This document shows, piece by piece, positions 21,122-33,529 of a stretch of 64,000 bases of DNA. The position numbers were made by a program, and so were the translations under genes. The stretch lies in the NCBI GenBank assembly GCA_001584585.1, contig LSYV01000078.1:263942-327941 (forward strand), read 5' to 3'. How positions within the stretch are numbered: position 1 is the first letter of the stretch; each line of letters begins with the position of its first letter. The DNA comes from Gonium pectorale (lineage: Eukaryota; Chlorophyta; Chlorophyceae; Chlamydomonadales; Volvocaceae). The notes under the pieces were generated by a model that did no database searches, was not told the DNA's origin, and saw nothing but the letters and a program-made list of their open reading frames with translations.

Positions 21122-22714
21122 GCGACATCTCCAGAGTCCCCGTTTTCGTTTGCGATGCTTCTTCTTTCTATCTTAGGATCATTGGGCCGCGATAGCAGCT
21201 CCCCTCCCCGCCCTACATGGTGGTGGCTGGGTGTGACGCCGGGCGCTAATGACACGACTCTTGATGCAAGGACTCATTGGGCGCTGTCAGTGGGTGGACT
21301 TCATCGTAGTCACGTGGTTGACCTTGGTGCTAAGGTAACCCATTCTTTTCATTGCATTAGCCAAGCAAAGGGGTGAACCCAGGAATTTGTAGGTGACAGG
21401 TTACATGTCCGGGGGACATGGGCGTATTGCGTGCGCATTGCAGACTGTAAAGGTCCTCAAAGGCAGGTACCGGGTCCTTGAAGCAAGGGGACGTCCTGAA
21501 TACGGACGGTACGGGTAATACCATACCACTCGCAGACTCGCTGCATCCGCTGACTTGCACCTCCGCCACGACCAGCAGAGGAGCACATACCGCTCGCGGC
21601 GGCCACTCCCAGCCAGACCGCCAGCCAGAGCGCCAGCAGGCTCGGAGCAGATATGGAGCCGAGAGTGGAGCCAAGGTCCCCCGCATTGCTCCCGAAGTCC
21701 AAGTAGCGTGACAGCGACAAAACGACCGCCCTTCTGCCACTGGCACCGTAGTTAGCATTAAACCAATATTGTTTCCATTTTACTCACCAGCAGGGTGTGC
21801 ACCAGGAGGTTGTCGGATCGTGCAAGCCTTGCAGCCGTACTTTATTTCAAGGGAGCACTGCACTGGCAGCGGAAAGTGCCGCTGGCCTGCAATGTGCCTT
21901 GCAATCAACCCTCTGCACATATCGAGTACGGTGCAGTGGATGGCAGAAGAAGGGTGTTGGCCTGATGTGTACGGTACCGTGTGCGGCAACATGCCACAAC
22001 TGCCGCTGGCGTTTACCGCCGAATGGCGAACGTGCACACTCCAGCCAGCACGGAAGGCTGAACACTATAGTGCTGTAAGGACGTGGGATGTCTGCAGAGT
22101 ATCAGATGGTGAGCGAAAAGGAGAAGATGGGAGATCATGGGAGCCAACAGGAGCCAACCATGCAGGTCGGGCGCTCTGCGTGCTTTCAAGGAGCTGTAAG
22201 GGATGTGTTGCGGCTGCATTGCTGTGAGCCTGCGATCCGTGAGCTTGCTATTTGGTGCGTGATAGCGTGAACACCCGATGGCGCGATGGGGTAGGGGTAC
22301 AGGTCTACAGGAGGTCGGTTGGCGGTTGAAGCGGTTACCAATTCCAGGTTCTGCACCCAGGCGGGAAAGTTCAAACACTGTCAGATCGGCACGCGTCCCC
22401 TTGATGTGAGGTGCTTGCGCTCATGCAGCGCCGCAAATCGTGATTATAAGCAGGTCAAGCCTTGGCGCGGACGGCTTGCTCCAGCGATCACATCCTATTT
22501 GCGGTGCTCGGTACACATTTTGCTGTAACGTAGTGATTGTGCGGCACCATGCGAGCGACCGCGGCCAAAGGTGGGTGGGGCGAGCGAGTTCATGCTGGGA
22601 CCGTTCCACCACCCGCTTAATAGGGTTGCGCGTTAATCTTCTGACATTCACTAACGGGATGGCTCAGAACAAAAATCTCGCCGAGTGCGTTGTAACAAGT
22701 GCTCTCTCATCGGC
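21122..22714. other. Intergenic region upstream of the DNA methyltransferase
   Basis: About 1.6 kb with lower GC than the gene bodies. It should hold the 3' end of the small orphan gene and the promoter and leader of the methyltransferase. Open frames such as 21769-22227 lack domains and coding-like composition. Several TGTAA motifs occur (21446, 22073, 22192, 22525), but only the first is positioned to serve a gene I support. Confidence 0.5.
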
Positions 22715-24037
22715 ATGGCATACTCAGGCTCGCGCATGAAGAGCAAGCCGGCCGACGCCCCGGCCACGGCCAAGGGCGAAGATGCCAAGGGTGAGCAGTC
22801 TGCGTCTGTCGATGAGGGCATGAGCATCGCCTGTCGGACCTTCTGTGGTGAACCCCGCACGGCCAGCTCTGCAAACCTCTCTCCTTCCGCTGCCCCTCAG
22901 CGCTGCCCCGAAGAACCCAAACCGCGCTGCTTGCACGGCCCCGCACAGGCACCAAACGCCCGGCCGAGGACGCGTCAGCTGTCAGCGAGCCCAGCGAAGC
23001 GCAGCCAGCGGCTCCGAAGGGCAAGGCCCCGAAGGGCGGGCCTGGCGCCGGCAAAGCGGCCGCGCCTGGCGCTGGCCCAGCCTCCGACGACGCAGCAGCC
23101 CCTGCCAAGAAGGCGAAGCTTCCGAAAGCGACAAAGCCGGGTGCTGCGAGTGCGGAGCCGTCCGCTGACGCAACCCCGGCTGCGGGCGCGGCAACGGGCG
23201 AGGCTGAAGGAGGTAAGAAAGGCAAGGGGCGAAAGGTCGCTGGCGGCAAGAGCGCGGCGGGAGAGGACCAAACCGCCGCTGAAGGCGCTGGCGATGCTGT
23301 TGCTATCGCTGCTGCTGCTGGCGGGAAGCCGACGGCCAAGCGGGGAGTGAAGCGCGCGGCGGCGGCGGCGCCAGACTCTGCGCCGTCAGCCGAGGGAGAC
23401 GCGGGCGCGGCGCCGGCGGAGGGAGACGGTGCTGCGGCTGCCGGCAATGGCGGCTCCGGGGCCACGCGGCGAGACCCGGGTCTCGTGCGCAAGGCCGCAA
23501 AGAAGGTGGCGAGCTACAAGGGCGCGGAGGCGGACGGTGAGGAGGACGCGGACAACGATGAGGAGGTGCGCGCCCTGGTGTACCGCGTGTGGCTGGGGGA
23601 GTTGAAGGCGAAAGGGTGACCCGAATGATGAGTGGGTTTGGGAGGGCGAGCGGGCCCGAGCGTGGGCATATGCAAAGGCGCAAGGTTGAATGGCGAGGGG
23701 AAAGCGGGGGGCAACAGCGAGGAGGTGCAACCGCGTGGGTTGCGGGCGGAGCGTGGGGGCACGGATCCGCCACGTCGGGCTTGCGCCCCACGACCGAAGG
23801 AAGGGCGGTCCCACGGGCGCACCTCGCTGACCCCTTCCCTTAACACGCCTACTTGCAGAACCAAACCAAACCAAACTAAAACATTACGGTGAGGCATTGC
23901 CTCCGCTCCGCCCCCGCCCCGCCACGGCAGATGGTGGACGTTGAGTCGGAGGCGGAGGCAGACGGGGAGGAGGAGGCGCTGCGGCTGACCGCCTCCGGCT
24001 CCGCTGCGACCCCCGCCAGTGGCACCGTCGTCCGCTG
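22715..24037 (+). other. MET1 exons 1-3: basic, Ala/Lys-rich N-terminal region
   Basis: Exons 22715-22790, 22949-23565 and 23931-24037 encode about residues 1-267. Exon 2 is low-complexity, alternating Ala/Pro/Gly with basic clusters ([26 protein letters not shown]). Such clusters look like nuclear localisation signals and resemble histone H1-like tails. Exon 3 is acidic ([14 protein letters not shown]). In other DNMT1 proteins this region binds partners such as PCNA; I see no clear PIP box here. Confidence 0.75.
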
Positions 24038-27000
24038 GTGCGTGCTGCGTCGAGTCGGCCCTGACCCACCCAGACGGGCGCTCTGGGCGGTGCGCGTGCC
24101 ACGCACCCATCCACCCGCCGGCACGGTTCATGCCGGGCACCCGCCTGCCCCCGCCAGCACGGTGCACCCCACCGCCGATGCATGGCGGGTGTCCCTGGTT
24201 GCACACGCAGACGGCATCGGGCCGACCCCTCGCCCCCCGGGGCGCAAATCCCATTCAAGCCAGGCGCCAGTGCCGATGCGCATGCTCATATGGTTGCTCC
24301 AGCTCGCCCTTGGCATCCGCACTGCCGTACCGCACTTCTCGGACCCTGCGTGAACCTCCGTGCCGTACCCAACCGACCCAACCGACGCCCGCAGCCTGGT
24401 GAACTACTCGGTCACAGACGGCGCGGGGCGGCCCGAGCCCCTCGACCGGCTTGGCGCAACGGGGGGCGGCCTGTTCGTCACCGGTGAGTCCTACCCCGCG
24501 TGGCTGCGCGCGCGTCTGTGTGTGCTTATATGTGTGCATGTCCATGAGCACGGAAGTCAGGGAGGTCATTTGTCGTCACCAATCGGGCAGAAAGGCCACA
24601 CAGCCGTTCCGGTCCATCGCGGCGCCTTTCACAACGGGTTTGCCCTGCCCACCGCCCCCACCCCCACCACCCCACCCCACCGTCCCCCGACCCAACCACC
24701 GTGTCCGGACTCCGGGGTCTTCTCCCACCGCTCCGCACTCCAATCCCCAAACACCCGCCGTCCCCAACCCACTCCGTCTCCAGGCCTGGTCTATCCCGCC
24801 GGCTGGCTGGGCGGCCCGGGCGCTCGTGTGCGCGGCGGCAAGGACGGCAAGGACGGCCAGGAGGGTCGGCCCGCCGGCGTGCGGGTGACCCGCCTGGGGC
24901 CGCTGACGGAATGGCGCGTGCGTTACTCGCCCGGACGGGAGCCGCAGGTGCGGCAGGCGCCCATACTTACTACGTACTTGCGCTGCCGCCGCGATGCCTC
25001 GACCTCTAGCAATAGAGGCATTGCACAGCGTTGGATTCCGTCCCTCGCCCGCTCCCCGTCCTCGTGTTCTTTTTCCCGCCATCCTTCTGTTGTGCGGCTG
25101 CGCGTTCCCCGTTGCCCGTATCGCAGCTGGTGCTCCTCACCGCCGCGGCCCAGTACGAGGCGGGCAGGCCGGCGGGCAGCTACAAGAAAGTGGGTGAGCC
25201 GCTGGCGGAGCAGCTGGAGCTGGCCGGCGTGGTGCACGCGGCGCTGTGCCCCGCGGCGGGCGGGCGCCACGACGCCACATTTGACGACGTCTGCTACAAG
25301 CTGGCGCGCACAAAGGTGAGAGCGGGGAGGGGCGAGGGGGTCGTTGAGAGGAAGCGGTTGCAAAGAAGGAAGAGGGGAAAGCAGGGAGCGGAGACTCCGG
25401 AGCGGAAGAAAAATTGTCTCGTCTTGTCCCGTCTCGCCTCTCAATGCTCCAGCCCATGACTCGGTGCCTTCCTTCCCGAAAGGCAGCTGAGCAGAGGAGG
25501 GGGTTGACCCATGTCTCCCGTATTGTACCCTCTCTTGGTGCTTTCGATTCCCGCCTTCACCCGCAGTCCAAGCTGTCTTCCAAGCTCTTGGGCGCCCGCG
25601 GGGCCCTGCGACTGAACGGCCGGTTCCTGCTGGAGCAGCTGGCGGTGCGGCCAGGGGCGGCCAGGGGCGGCGGCGGGGGCGGGAGTGAAGAGGGGCGGAA
25701 AAACGGTCAGGCAGCGAGATGCCGGGCGGAAGGCTGTGCTGTACAAGGTCACCAAACCAAGGGAAAGATGGGAGGGTGTGCTGCGGGTACGGGTATGTGT
25801 ACGGGTGCGGGTACGTGAAGGGTGCGGGTACGGATGCGGGTACGGGTACGTTGGTTGCGTAGGAATGCACCGCTCGGCATTGAGGTAAGGGCAAGAAACT
25901 GGCGATGCGACAGAACCGTGCCTGCCGCCTGGGTCAGCGTCCCGTTACCGACGACCAGTCTGACCCTCCCCCCCACCCTCCTTCACAGGTTATGTCTGCC
26001 GAGGCCCAGTCCGCTGCCGCCACTGTCACGGCCGATAAGGGCAAGGGCGCCGCCGCCAAGGGGAAGGGCGCCGCCGCTGCTGGGGCTCCGGGGGCGGCTG
26101 CGGCCTGCTCATACGAGGAGGGGCCGTTCGCTCGGGGGCTTCGCGAAGCCATGGTGAGTGGGCGGGTGGGTGGGCGGATGGGTGGGCGGATGGGTGGGTG
26201 GGTGGGTGGTGATAAAGGAAACGGGCGAGTGGGGGTGGCGAAACTGACTCCAAACGGAGGGAAGAGGGAGGATACACAACACTGGTGCCAGTCCTTCTGT
26301 TCAGAGCGGGGTAGCTTCATTGGGACACGCGTGGGAATCAGCTCCGTGCGATAAAATGATGCACATACAGATCAGCCGCTCCCATTGTGCCGCGGAGGAG
26401 GTGGTGGCAGTCAAAGTGTGCCCATCCGCAGACGGTCAATGCGCCGTCCCCACGATGTGACCCCTACGGCTCCGCATACCCGTACCTTTGTCTCCCGATG
26501 TCCACGGACGGGGGAGACGCTCTCGTTGGCTCCCTGGGCCCCCAATCCATGCTTGATGTTGTGCCCACCATTGAGCATGCGGTCGCTTCTGCGCAGAACG
26601 AGGAGACGCTTCCGATGGCGCTGCTGGGGGCCGGCGGCGGCGGAGGCATTCGCATCAACGCCGACGGAGGCGCTGGCGCTGGCGGGCAGGGCAGCGAGGG
26701 CGACGGCGCTGCTGCTGCTGGCGGCGGCGGCGGCTCGGGGGAGATGGACGCTGACATGGAGATGGCGCGCCGCCTGCAGGTGCGGTGCGAGCCCCCGAAA
26801 GGGTAGGGCGAAGGGCAACTCCTGTGCCTCCCCTCCCCTCCTTCTTGCGTTCGCCCCCTCACGTCTTCCTTCCCCCTCCCCTCCCCTCCCCTGCGCATCG
26901 CTCTCGGACCCCCACGCAGGCTGAGGAGTGCGCGAGGGCCATGCGCGGCGACGCACGGTGCGGCCGGGGCAGTCGCTGCTTGGGTCGGTGTGCTGAGAAT

Positions 27001-30000
27001 GCAAACGGCCTGCGAAACTTATGGTAGCCGAGCGGAACACGCACGGACCCCGGTGTGTGCGTGCGTGCGAGTGTAAGCCGGCTGAATGAAGCGGCGTGCC
27101 TCTTCGCAGAGGGTGACTGACAGCTTCGGACCTGAGGATGACGGCCGTGGCGTAACGCGCCGCGGTCCAGTCTAATGCCGGTGCCACATGCCAGGTCTGA
27201 GTGATCTTTTGCATGCGCAGGGCGGCTGGCGGCCGGCGGCGTGGCGGTGGCGGCGCCCGAGGCGGCGCCGCCGACACGTACCTCCAGGTACAACCCGGGA
27301 GGGTCCGCCGCCGGCGGGACACGGACCAACGGGTCCACTTTGCGACTGCTGTGGCGCACCCCTGACAGCTGCTCCAACAGGCGTGGTACTTGCCGTACTT
27401 GTCGCACAAGTCGCACTCTACAAGCCGTGCATATGCCTGCAGGTCCGTCCCGAGGAGATCGCGGACGATTACCCCCCGCCCGCCGAGTACAAGTCGGCCG
27501 CCGGCGGCGGCGAGGGCGAGGAAGAGGAGGAGGAGCAGGAGGAATGGGACGAGCTTCTCCTTGTGCCGGTGAGAGGAACTGAACGGCCCCAAACCTCAAA
27601 GGTAGTACCGGTACCTGGCCCGATGACCTGGCAGGGAGAGGATGGGTGGGTGTTGAAACGAAACGACGCATACGACAAGCGTACGCGCGAAAGTGATGGG
27701 TGTGACGACGGTGATGGGTGTGTATGTGGCGGTCTGCGCACCGCCCCTCTGAAATCTGCCTGACTGAGGGCCCCTTCTCTCCTCTCGGTGCCCTTACGCT
27801 CCCGGCTAGAGCTGCCCTACGCCCCTGCACGCCACCCTCCCCTCCTCTCTCCGCCCTCCTCCCACCCCACACCCCTTCTCCCTTCTCCCTGCCCCTGCCC
27901 CTGCCCCCACCCCCACCCCCCAGGAGGACGAGGTTGGCATCGACATTGACGACTTTGACGAGGTGCCCGAGGTGCTACCCACCCTCAACAACTTTGCGTT
28001 CTACAACGCAGAGGTGCGGGCGTGGGCGCGCCGGGGGCCGTCGGGGAGCAGCAACGCTCTTCAAGCTTCGACACACCGGAATACTTAAGGGACCGACTTG
28101 GAGTGCGGCTGTGCCCCTGACCGCCACCCGCCGCCAACCACCGCCAACCGACACCAGACTGCCCAACCGGCCCTGGCTTTGTTCCTCAGGGCCTCCTGAC
28201 ATCGCTGGAGCTGGTGCCCATGCGGGCAGTGATCGACGGCGCTGGCTGTGCAGTGTTTGCGAGTGGAGAGATTGGTGAGGACCCGGAGGAGGCGGAGCAG
28301 GGCGGCAACGAAGCCGGAGGTGAGGCAGCAGGCGCCAGGGGGTGGGTGGGGTAATGGGCGGCAGATCTGCCGCAGCAGCCCCTCCTATCGTCACGTGTCC
28401 TCTCTTGGTGCTGATACCAAAACACGGTTTCCACACAGGGTCTGGCGCCGGTGGCAGCGGCAGCGGCGCAGGAGGCAGTGGAAGCGGCAGTGCGGGCGGC
28501 AGTGGCGCTCAGCGCTACTTCCTGACACAGATCAAGGGCTGGTTCCTGGAGTGTGGGCCCGATGGCGTCGTCATTAACGTGCGGACCCAGGTCGCCTGGT
28601 ACCGCCTCAAACGGTGCGTCGGGGCAGCCTCTTCCACTTGGGGAAGGTCCAGTGGCCGTGGGCTCCATGACTCCACGGTTTCACTCACAGAGTCGGGCGG
28701 GAGCGCACGGGGCAGGGCGCAGGGTGCAACGTCTGCAGCATGTGCACTGGTGAATGGGTGACATGGTTTCGGGTTTGTATGTTTAGTGCCAACAACAGCT
28801 GAAACCGAGGGTGTTGCGTTGGCATCTACGGCCCGACTGCAATTGCGACGGTATCGAACACTTGTGCCGCTTTTCGCGCTGCTCGGTCTTGTGCTCGGTC
28901 CAAGGTGCTGTCCAAATTGGTTTCGTAGAGACGCGACAGCTGACCGCTGTCGAGGCCTGGTGGTGCAGCTCACGATACTGTATGCATAACTGATTAAAAT
29001 CCATTTCATTAGGCCTTCGGGGCTTGGTCGCCAAGTAGTTTCGGGCGCGAGGTCGGTCGAGACCACACCGACCTCAGCTAGTCTTTTCGGGCGGACTGAC
29101 AAGCCGCTAGTACTGCAACCAATTCAATGGCGCAATATGGGCGCGGTCGCGGCGCTATCGGCCCCAGCTCGGCGACTCGCGGCATTGCCTCGACACGACG
29201 GCTACTGCTCCTCGGGCCCCGCCCAACCGCACAAGCCCCCCGCATACTGAGCACATCCGCTGCCCGCCGGCTTCTGGCAACCGCGCCGGCCGGGGTTTCG
29301 ACAACATCGCAGCTACGTCTCGGGGATGAGGGCGTTGTTCCCCTCCTATGGCCCTGGCCGGGGGCGTGGCCACGATACCTCCAACGGTATGCTGAAACGA
29401 AGCTTTCTAACAACGCTATAAAGGGCGGTATCGGGGATATTGCTTCCCCGCATCCCTGGGGAAAAGCCAAACCGTGTCGCGGGCCACACGGCCTGCAATT
29501 CGGTATGACCTCGCCGGTGTGGCCGGGATGCGGGCCCGTGCCCAATACCCATGGACTCTGCGCTGCTCCCTTCCCAATCCCTCCCTGCCAACAGCCCTGC
29601 GCACCGTCTGGAGGCCGCCCAACCCCCCAACCGCGTGTTTATCAACCCCCCTACAGCCCTGCCCCCGTTGCGGTCCTCCGACTGCAAAAGATTTTTACAC
29701 CATAACGCCCTGGACAGAACCTACCTATCATTTCTCCTGACTTACGACCTGCTCCCCTTCCGATTCCGCGCGCGCCCGGCCCCGTGCACGCACATTCGCA
29801 TGAAACCGCACAAGCCGCCCCCTCCCTGTCTCTTCCCCATCCAGACCCCCTTTACTATTTCATACCCAGTACCCCGCCTTCCCCCTTCCCACCTGCTCCC
29901 CCCCCCCCGCGCCTCGCAGCCCCTCGCCGCAGTATGCCCGGTGGCACCGCGTGGTGCAGCGCGCCGCCGCGGTGGGCGTGAAGCTGCTGTCGTGGCTGGA

Positions 30001-33000
30001 GGCGGAGGAGCGCCCCTCGCGCCTGTCCTTCGCCGACCTGGTGGCCCGGCTGGCGGCGCTGGGCCCCGACGACCCGGCCTTCATCAGCGCCAAGGTAACC
30101 GCCACGCCGTACGCTTTGGCGCCCCCCCACACCTGGATGTCCCCACGTTTTGTGCCCTCAGCATGTGGTGTCCGTCCATTCGTCCCTGCTCCGCTTCCTC
30201 TCCCTCTCCTTCCCACCCCCGTCTCGAGAGGTAATGCATCCAACCCCTTGACCCCCTTGCCCTGTGCCAAAGTCCTGACTGCTTAACGGCCGGGCCTCCA
30301 TGCTACCCCCTCCCACCCCAACCCCCACCCCACTTTGGCGCAGCTGGAGGCGGTTCAGCGCTTTGTGGAGGTGCACGGGCAGGTGCTGCTGCGCGTGCTG
30401 GCCAACCACTGGTTGGCCCCGGTGCGCGAGTGCGCGTTCGCCAAAGCGCTGCGCGGCCGTCTGGCCGATCGGCGCTGCAGGCAGCTGCGCGCGGCCGCCA
30501 CAGCCGCCGGCACCAAGAAGGCAGGCGGCAGGCGGGGCGGCGGCGCGGCCGGCGGCGGCAAGGGCGACAACGACCGCGAGGCGGCGGTGGAGAATCCTGT
30601 CAAGGTGGAGAGGGGTCGCGTTGTAGTTGTACTGTTCGGCTTCGCAGGCATTGGGCGTCGGGCGACTCGTTAGATTCTGGTTCAGCCCAGCGGGGCGTGT
30701 GGAGCAAGCGCGTCCATATATCCATGGGTCCATGGCGTGCGCATGAACGACCTGCATGAGCAATGATCCGTGCTCCTTGTCCCTCCCTCCGCACCCTCTT
30801 CTGCTTGCAGCTCCGGCAGCAGAAGAAGAGCGGTCGGCCCGTGGCCATGCCGGCAACTGCCACGACCATGGTGAGCGGCGGCCCGGGCCCCGAACCCGGA
30901 CGACTTGCGTGTCCGCGCATGTGTACCAGGGGTGGGAGGGTTGGCGCGTAGCGGGCCAGCTAGCTCACTTGAATTGGTATGGGCTCGCTGCATGATAGAG
31001 GCAATGGCATTGGCGTAACAGGCCAAGGGTCGAGGGGGGATCGGGAAAGGTGGTTTTGCACGACCACATTTCGCCGGGACAAGGGGCGGCGCGGGGTCCG
31101 GCGGGGCCGGCGATTGGGCGCACGGGGTCGGGCCGAGCCGCATGGGCCTCACCTCCGAGCCCCGCCATTGTCAAATCTGTCATGGATGCTAGTTGACGGC
31201 TACACAACATGGACAGCTCGCCTAAGCTCTTGGGTTGCGCTCCCTGATCCCCTCGCCTGTCCCACACGTCGTGCCTGCTGCTCATCGGCCGCAGATTCAC
31301 CGCATATGGTCCGCCTACCACAACGCCCCCAACGCGGCGGTGGAAGCCGCGGGCCAGGGCTCGACGACCGAGCCGGAGCAGGAGCAGGGGCAGGGGAGTG
31401 AGGCGGCCGCTGCGGGCGGCAGCAGCGGCGGCGACGCCGCGGCCGCCGCAGCCGTTGTGGCAGCGACGCCGGCAGCCGACGGAGGGCGGAAAGCCAGGGT
31501 AAGAGCCGTCTAAAATGAAACGGGGCGGCGTGCTCGACACGTCCTCATGTGCGCTTCGAGTAACCTATTCAAAACGGTATTGACCACTTCACACCTTGTG
31601 CCAATCACCATGCTTCCTTGCTTGTGGTCTTCAAAGCTGGGGCCCCAGGAATGGAAGCTGGAGGAGCGCGGCGCAACCGACAACAGCACAGGCCGTACTC
31701 TGTACGGCGCCGCCGTGTGCGGAGACATGCGGCTGGTACCTGGCTCCGTCATCCGCTTTGAGACGCTCCGCAGCGCTGACGGCGAGGGCGAGGACTCCGA
31801 AGACGTGGCCAGCGGCAGCGACTCCGAAGCTGACGTGACGGCGGCGCAGGCGCCAGGGGCTGATGGCGCTGACGCGGCAGCACGCGCGGCGGTACGGCGG
31901 GTGGAGGAGCTGACCCGCGGGTCGTTCGGCCTCGTGCAATGCATATACTCCGAGAAGGACGGCTTGGGGTCGCCCATGGTCCAGGTGCGGTCTTGGGATG
32001 GGGGTTCTCGGGGCCCTGGCTGCACGGCGACATTCCCAAGCGCCAGCGAGCGTGCCTGTGTTTGCGGCTACGCCTTCTAGTCACCCACTCTTCTCGCCCC
32101 CTTCCCACGGCTCCCTAGCGCCCGCCACCACTCGGCCGCATCTCTCCCCATCCCCTGGAAATAGTGCTTGTTCGCCAGGACGGGAGTAGAATGCTGCGCT
32201 ATACCAATGCATCCTAGTCAATCATTAATGGTTCCCAAACTCCCCCCCCCCGCCAAAAGCCCTGCGCTCTGCCTCTCGCCCCTCCGCACCCTTTCTTCGC
32301 CTCGCAGATCCGCCGCATGGTCCACGGCCGCTCCACCATGCTGGACGACGTTGCCGACCCGGGCGAGCTGTTCCTGCTGGACCCCACGCCGCCGCCCGCC
32401 GTGCCGCCCAGCCGCGGCGGCGCGCCGCCGCCCGCCGCGGCGGCCTCGGCGCAGGGCTGCGTGCAGACGCTGCGCCTGGGCGTCGACGGCAAGGGCGCGG
32501 CCAGCGACCCGGCCAAGTGGGGGGTGGCGGTGGAGCTGCTGGAGACGGTGTCATTGCTGCGGGGCGAGGACCACGCCAGCCGCGCGGCCAACGCAAAGGT
32601 TTGTCCGTGCGTGTGTATTATACCGGTACGCGCGCAACAGCGTGCTTATGCATGTCGTCAAACAGACAAGCGAGCAAGGCACGCGTGTGTGCCCACCACT
32701 TTGGTTTTTTATTGTCCCATTCGCGCGCCCCTCCTCGCCCTTACGCACCTGTCAAACCCCCGTCGACAACAACAACTACGCCAAGACCACCACAAGCCCT
32801 CCTATTTCGTGTGCGACTCGGTGTCCACGACGCGCCCCGATTCCCTTCTTCACTACCCCCTCCCCTTCCCCCTCCCCCTCGCGGGACCAGGGCTGCTGGC
32901 TCCCNNNNNNNNNNNNNNNNNNNNNNNNNNNNNNNNNNNNNNNNNNNNNNNNNNNNNNNNNNNNNNNNNNNNNNNNNNNNNNNNNNNNNNNNNNNNNNNN

Positions 33001-33493
33001 NNNNNNNNNNNNNNNNNNNNNNNNNNNNNNNNNNNNNNNNNNNNNNNNNNNNNNNNNNNNNNNNNNNNNNNNNNNTTCCCTTCTTCACTACCCCCTTCCC
33101 CCTTCCCCCTCCCCCTCCGCGGGGACCACGGGGCTGCTGGCTCCCACGCCGGTTGTTATCCATACATACCCCTTCTCCTTCAATGCCACCTCCCCCGCCC
33201 ACCCTCGCGCCCCCCCAGGCCGACCTGGAGCGCTCCGCCGCCAATGAGCGCCGCATGGCCGCCGGGCAGCGGCCCGTGTTCGCCTACCGCTCCGTGTACT
33301 GCCCGCGTCAGGCCATGTTCCGCACCGCCGACCCGCGCAGCATGCGCCTGGGCAGCTTCGTGGAGGTGCGCGAGACGTTTGACAGGCGCACGTGACGCAC
33401 GTACACGCAGCACACACACACACACACACACTGGGTCCTACAGCGACACCATCACTTTCGCGCTTACGCTCGTCGTATGCGTTGTTCCTTTTC

Positions 33494-33529
<36 letters not shown>

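Noticed and set aside
21769..22227. 152-codon plus-strand open frame
   Set aside because: Lower-GC intergenic DNA with Cys-scattered, non-conserved-looking sequence and overlapping frames on the other strand; no domain.
29127..29705. 192-codon frame inside the long MET1 intron as a nested gene
   Set aside because: No domain, no splice or promoter evidence, and Arg/Pro/Ser bias typical of chance frames; kept only as an observation about the intron.
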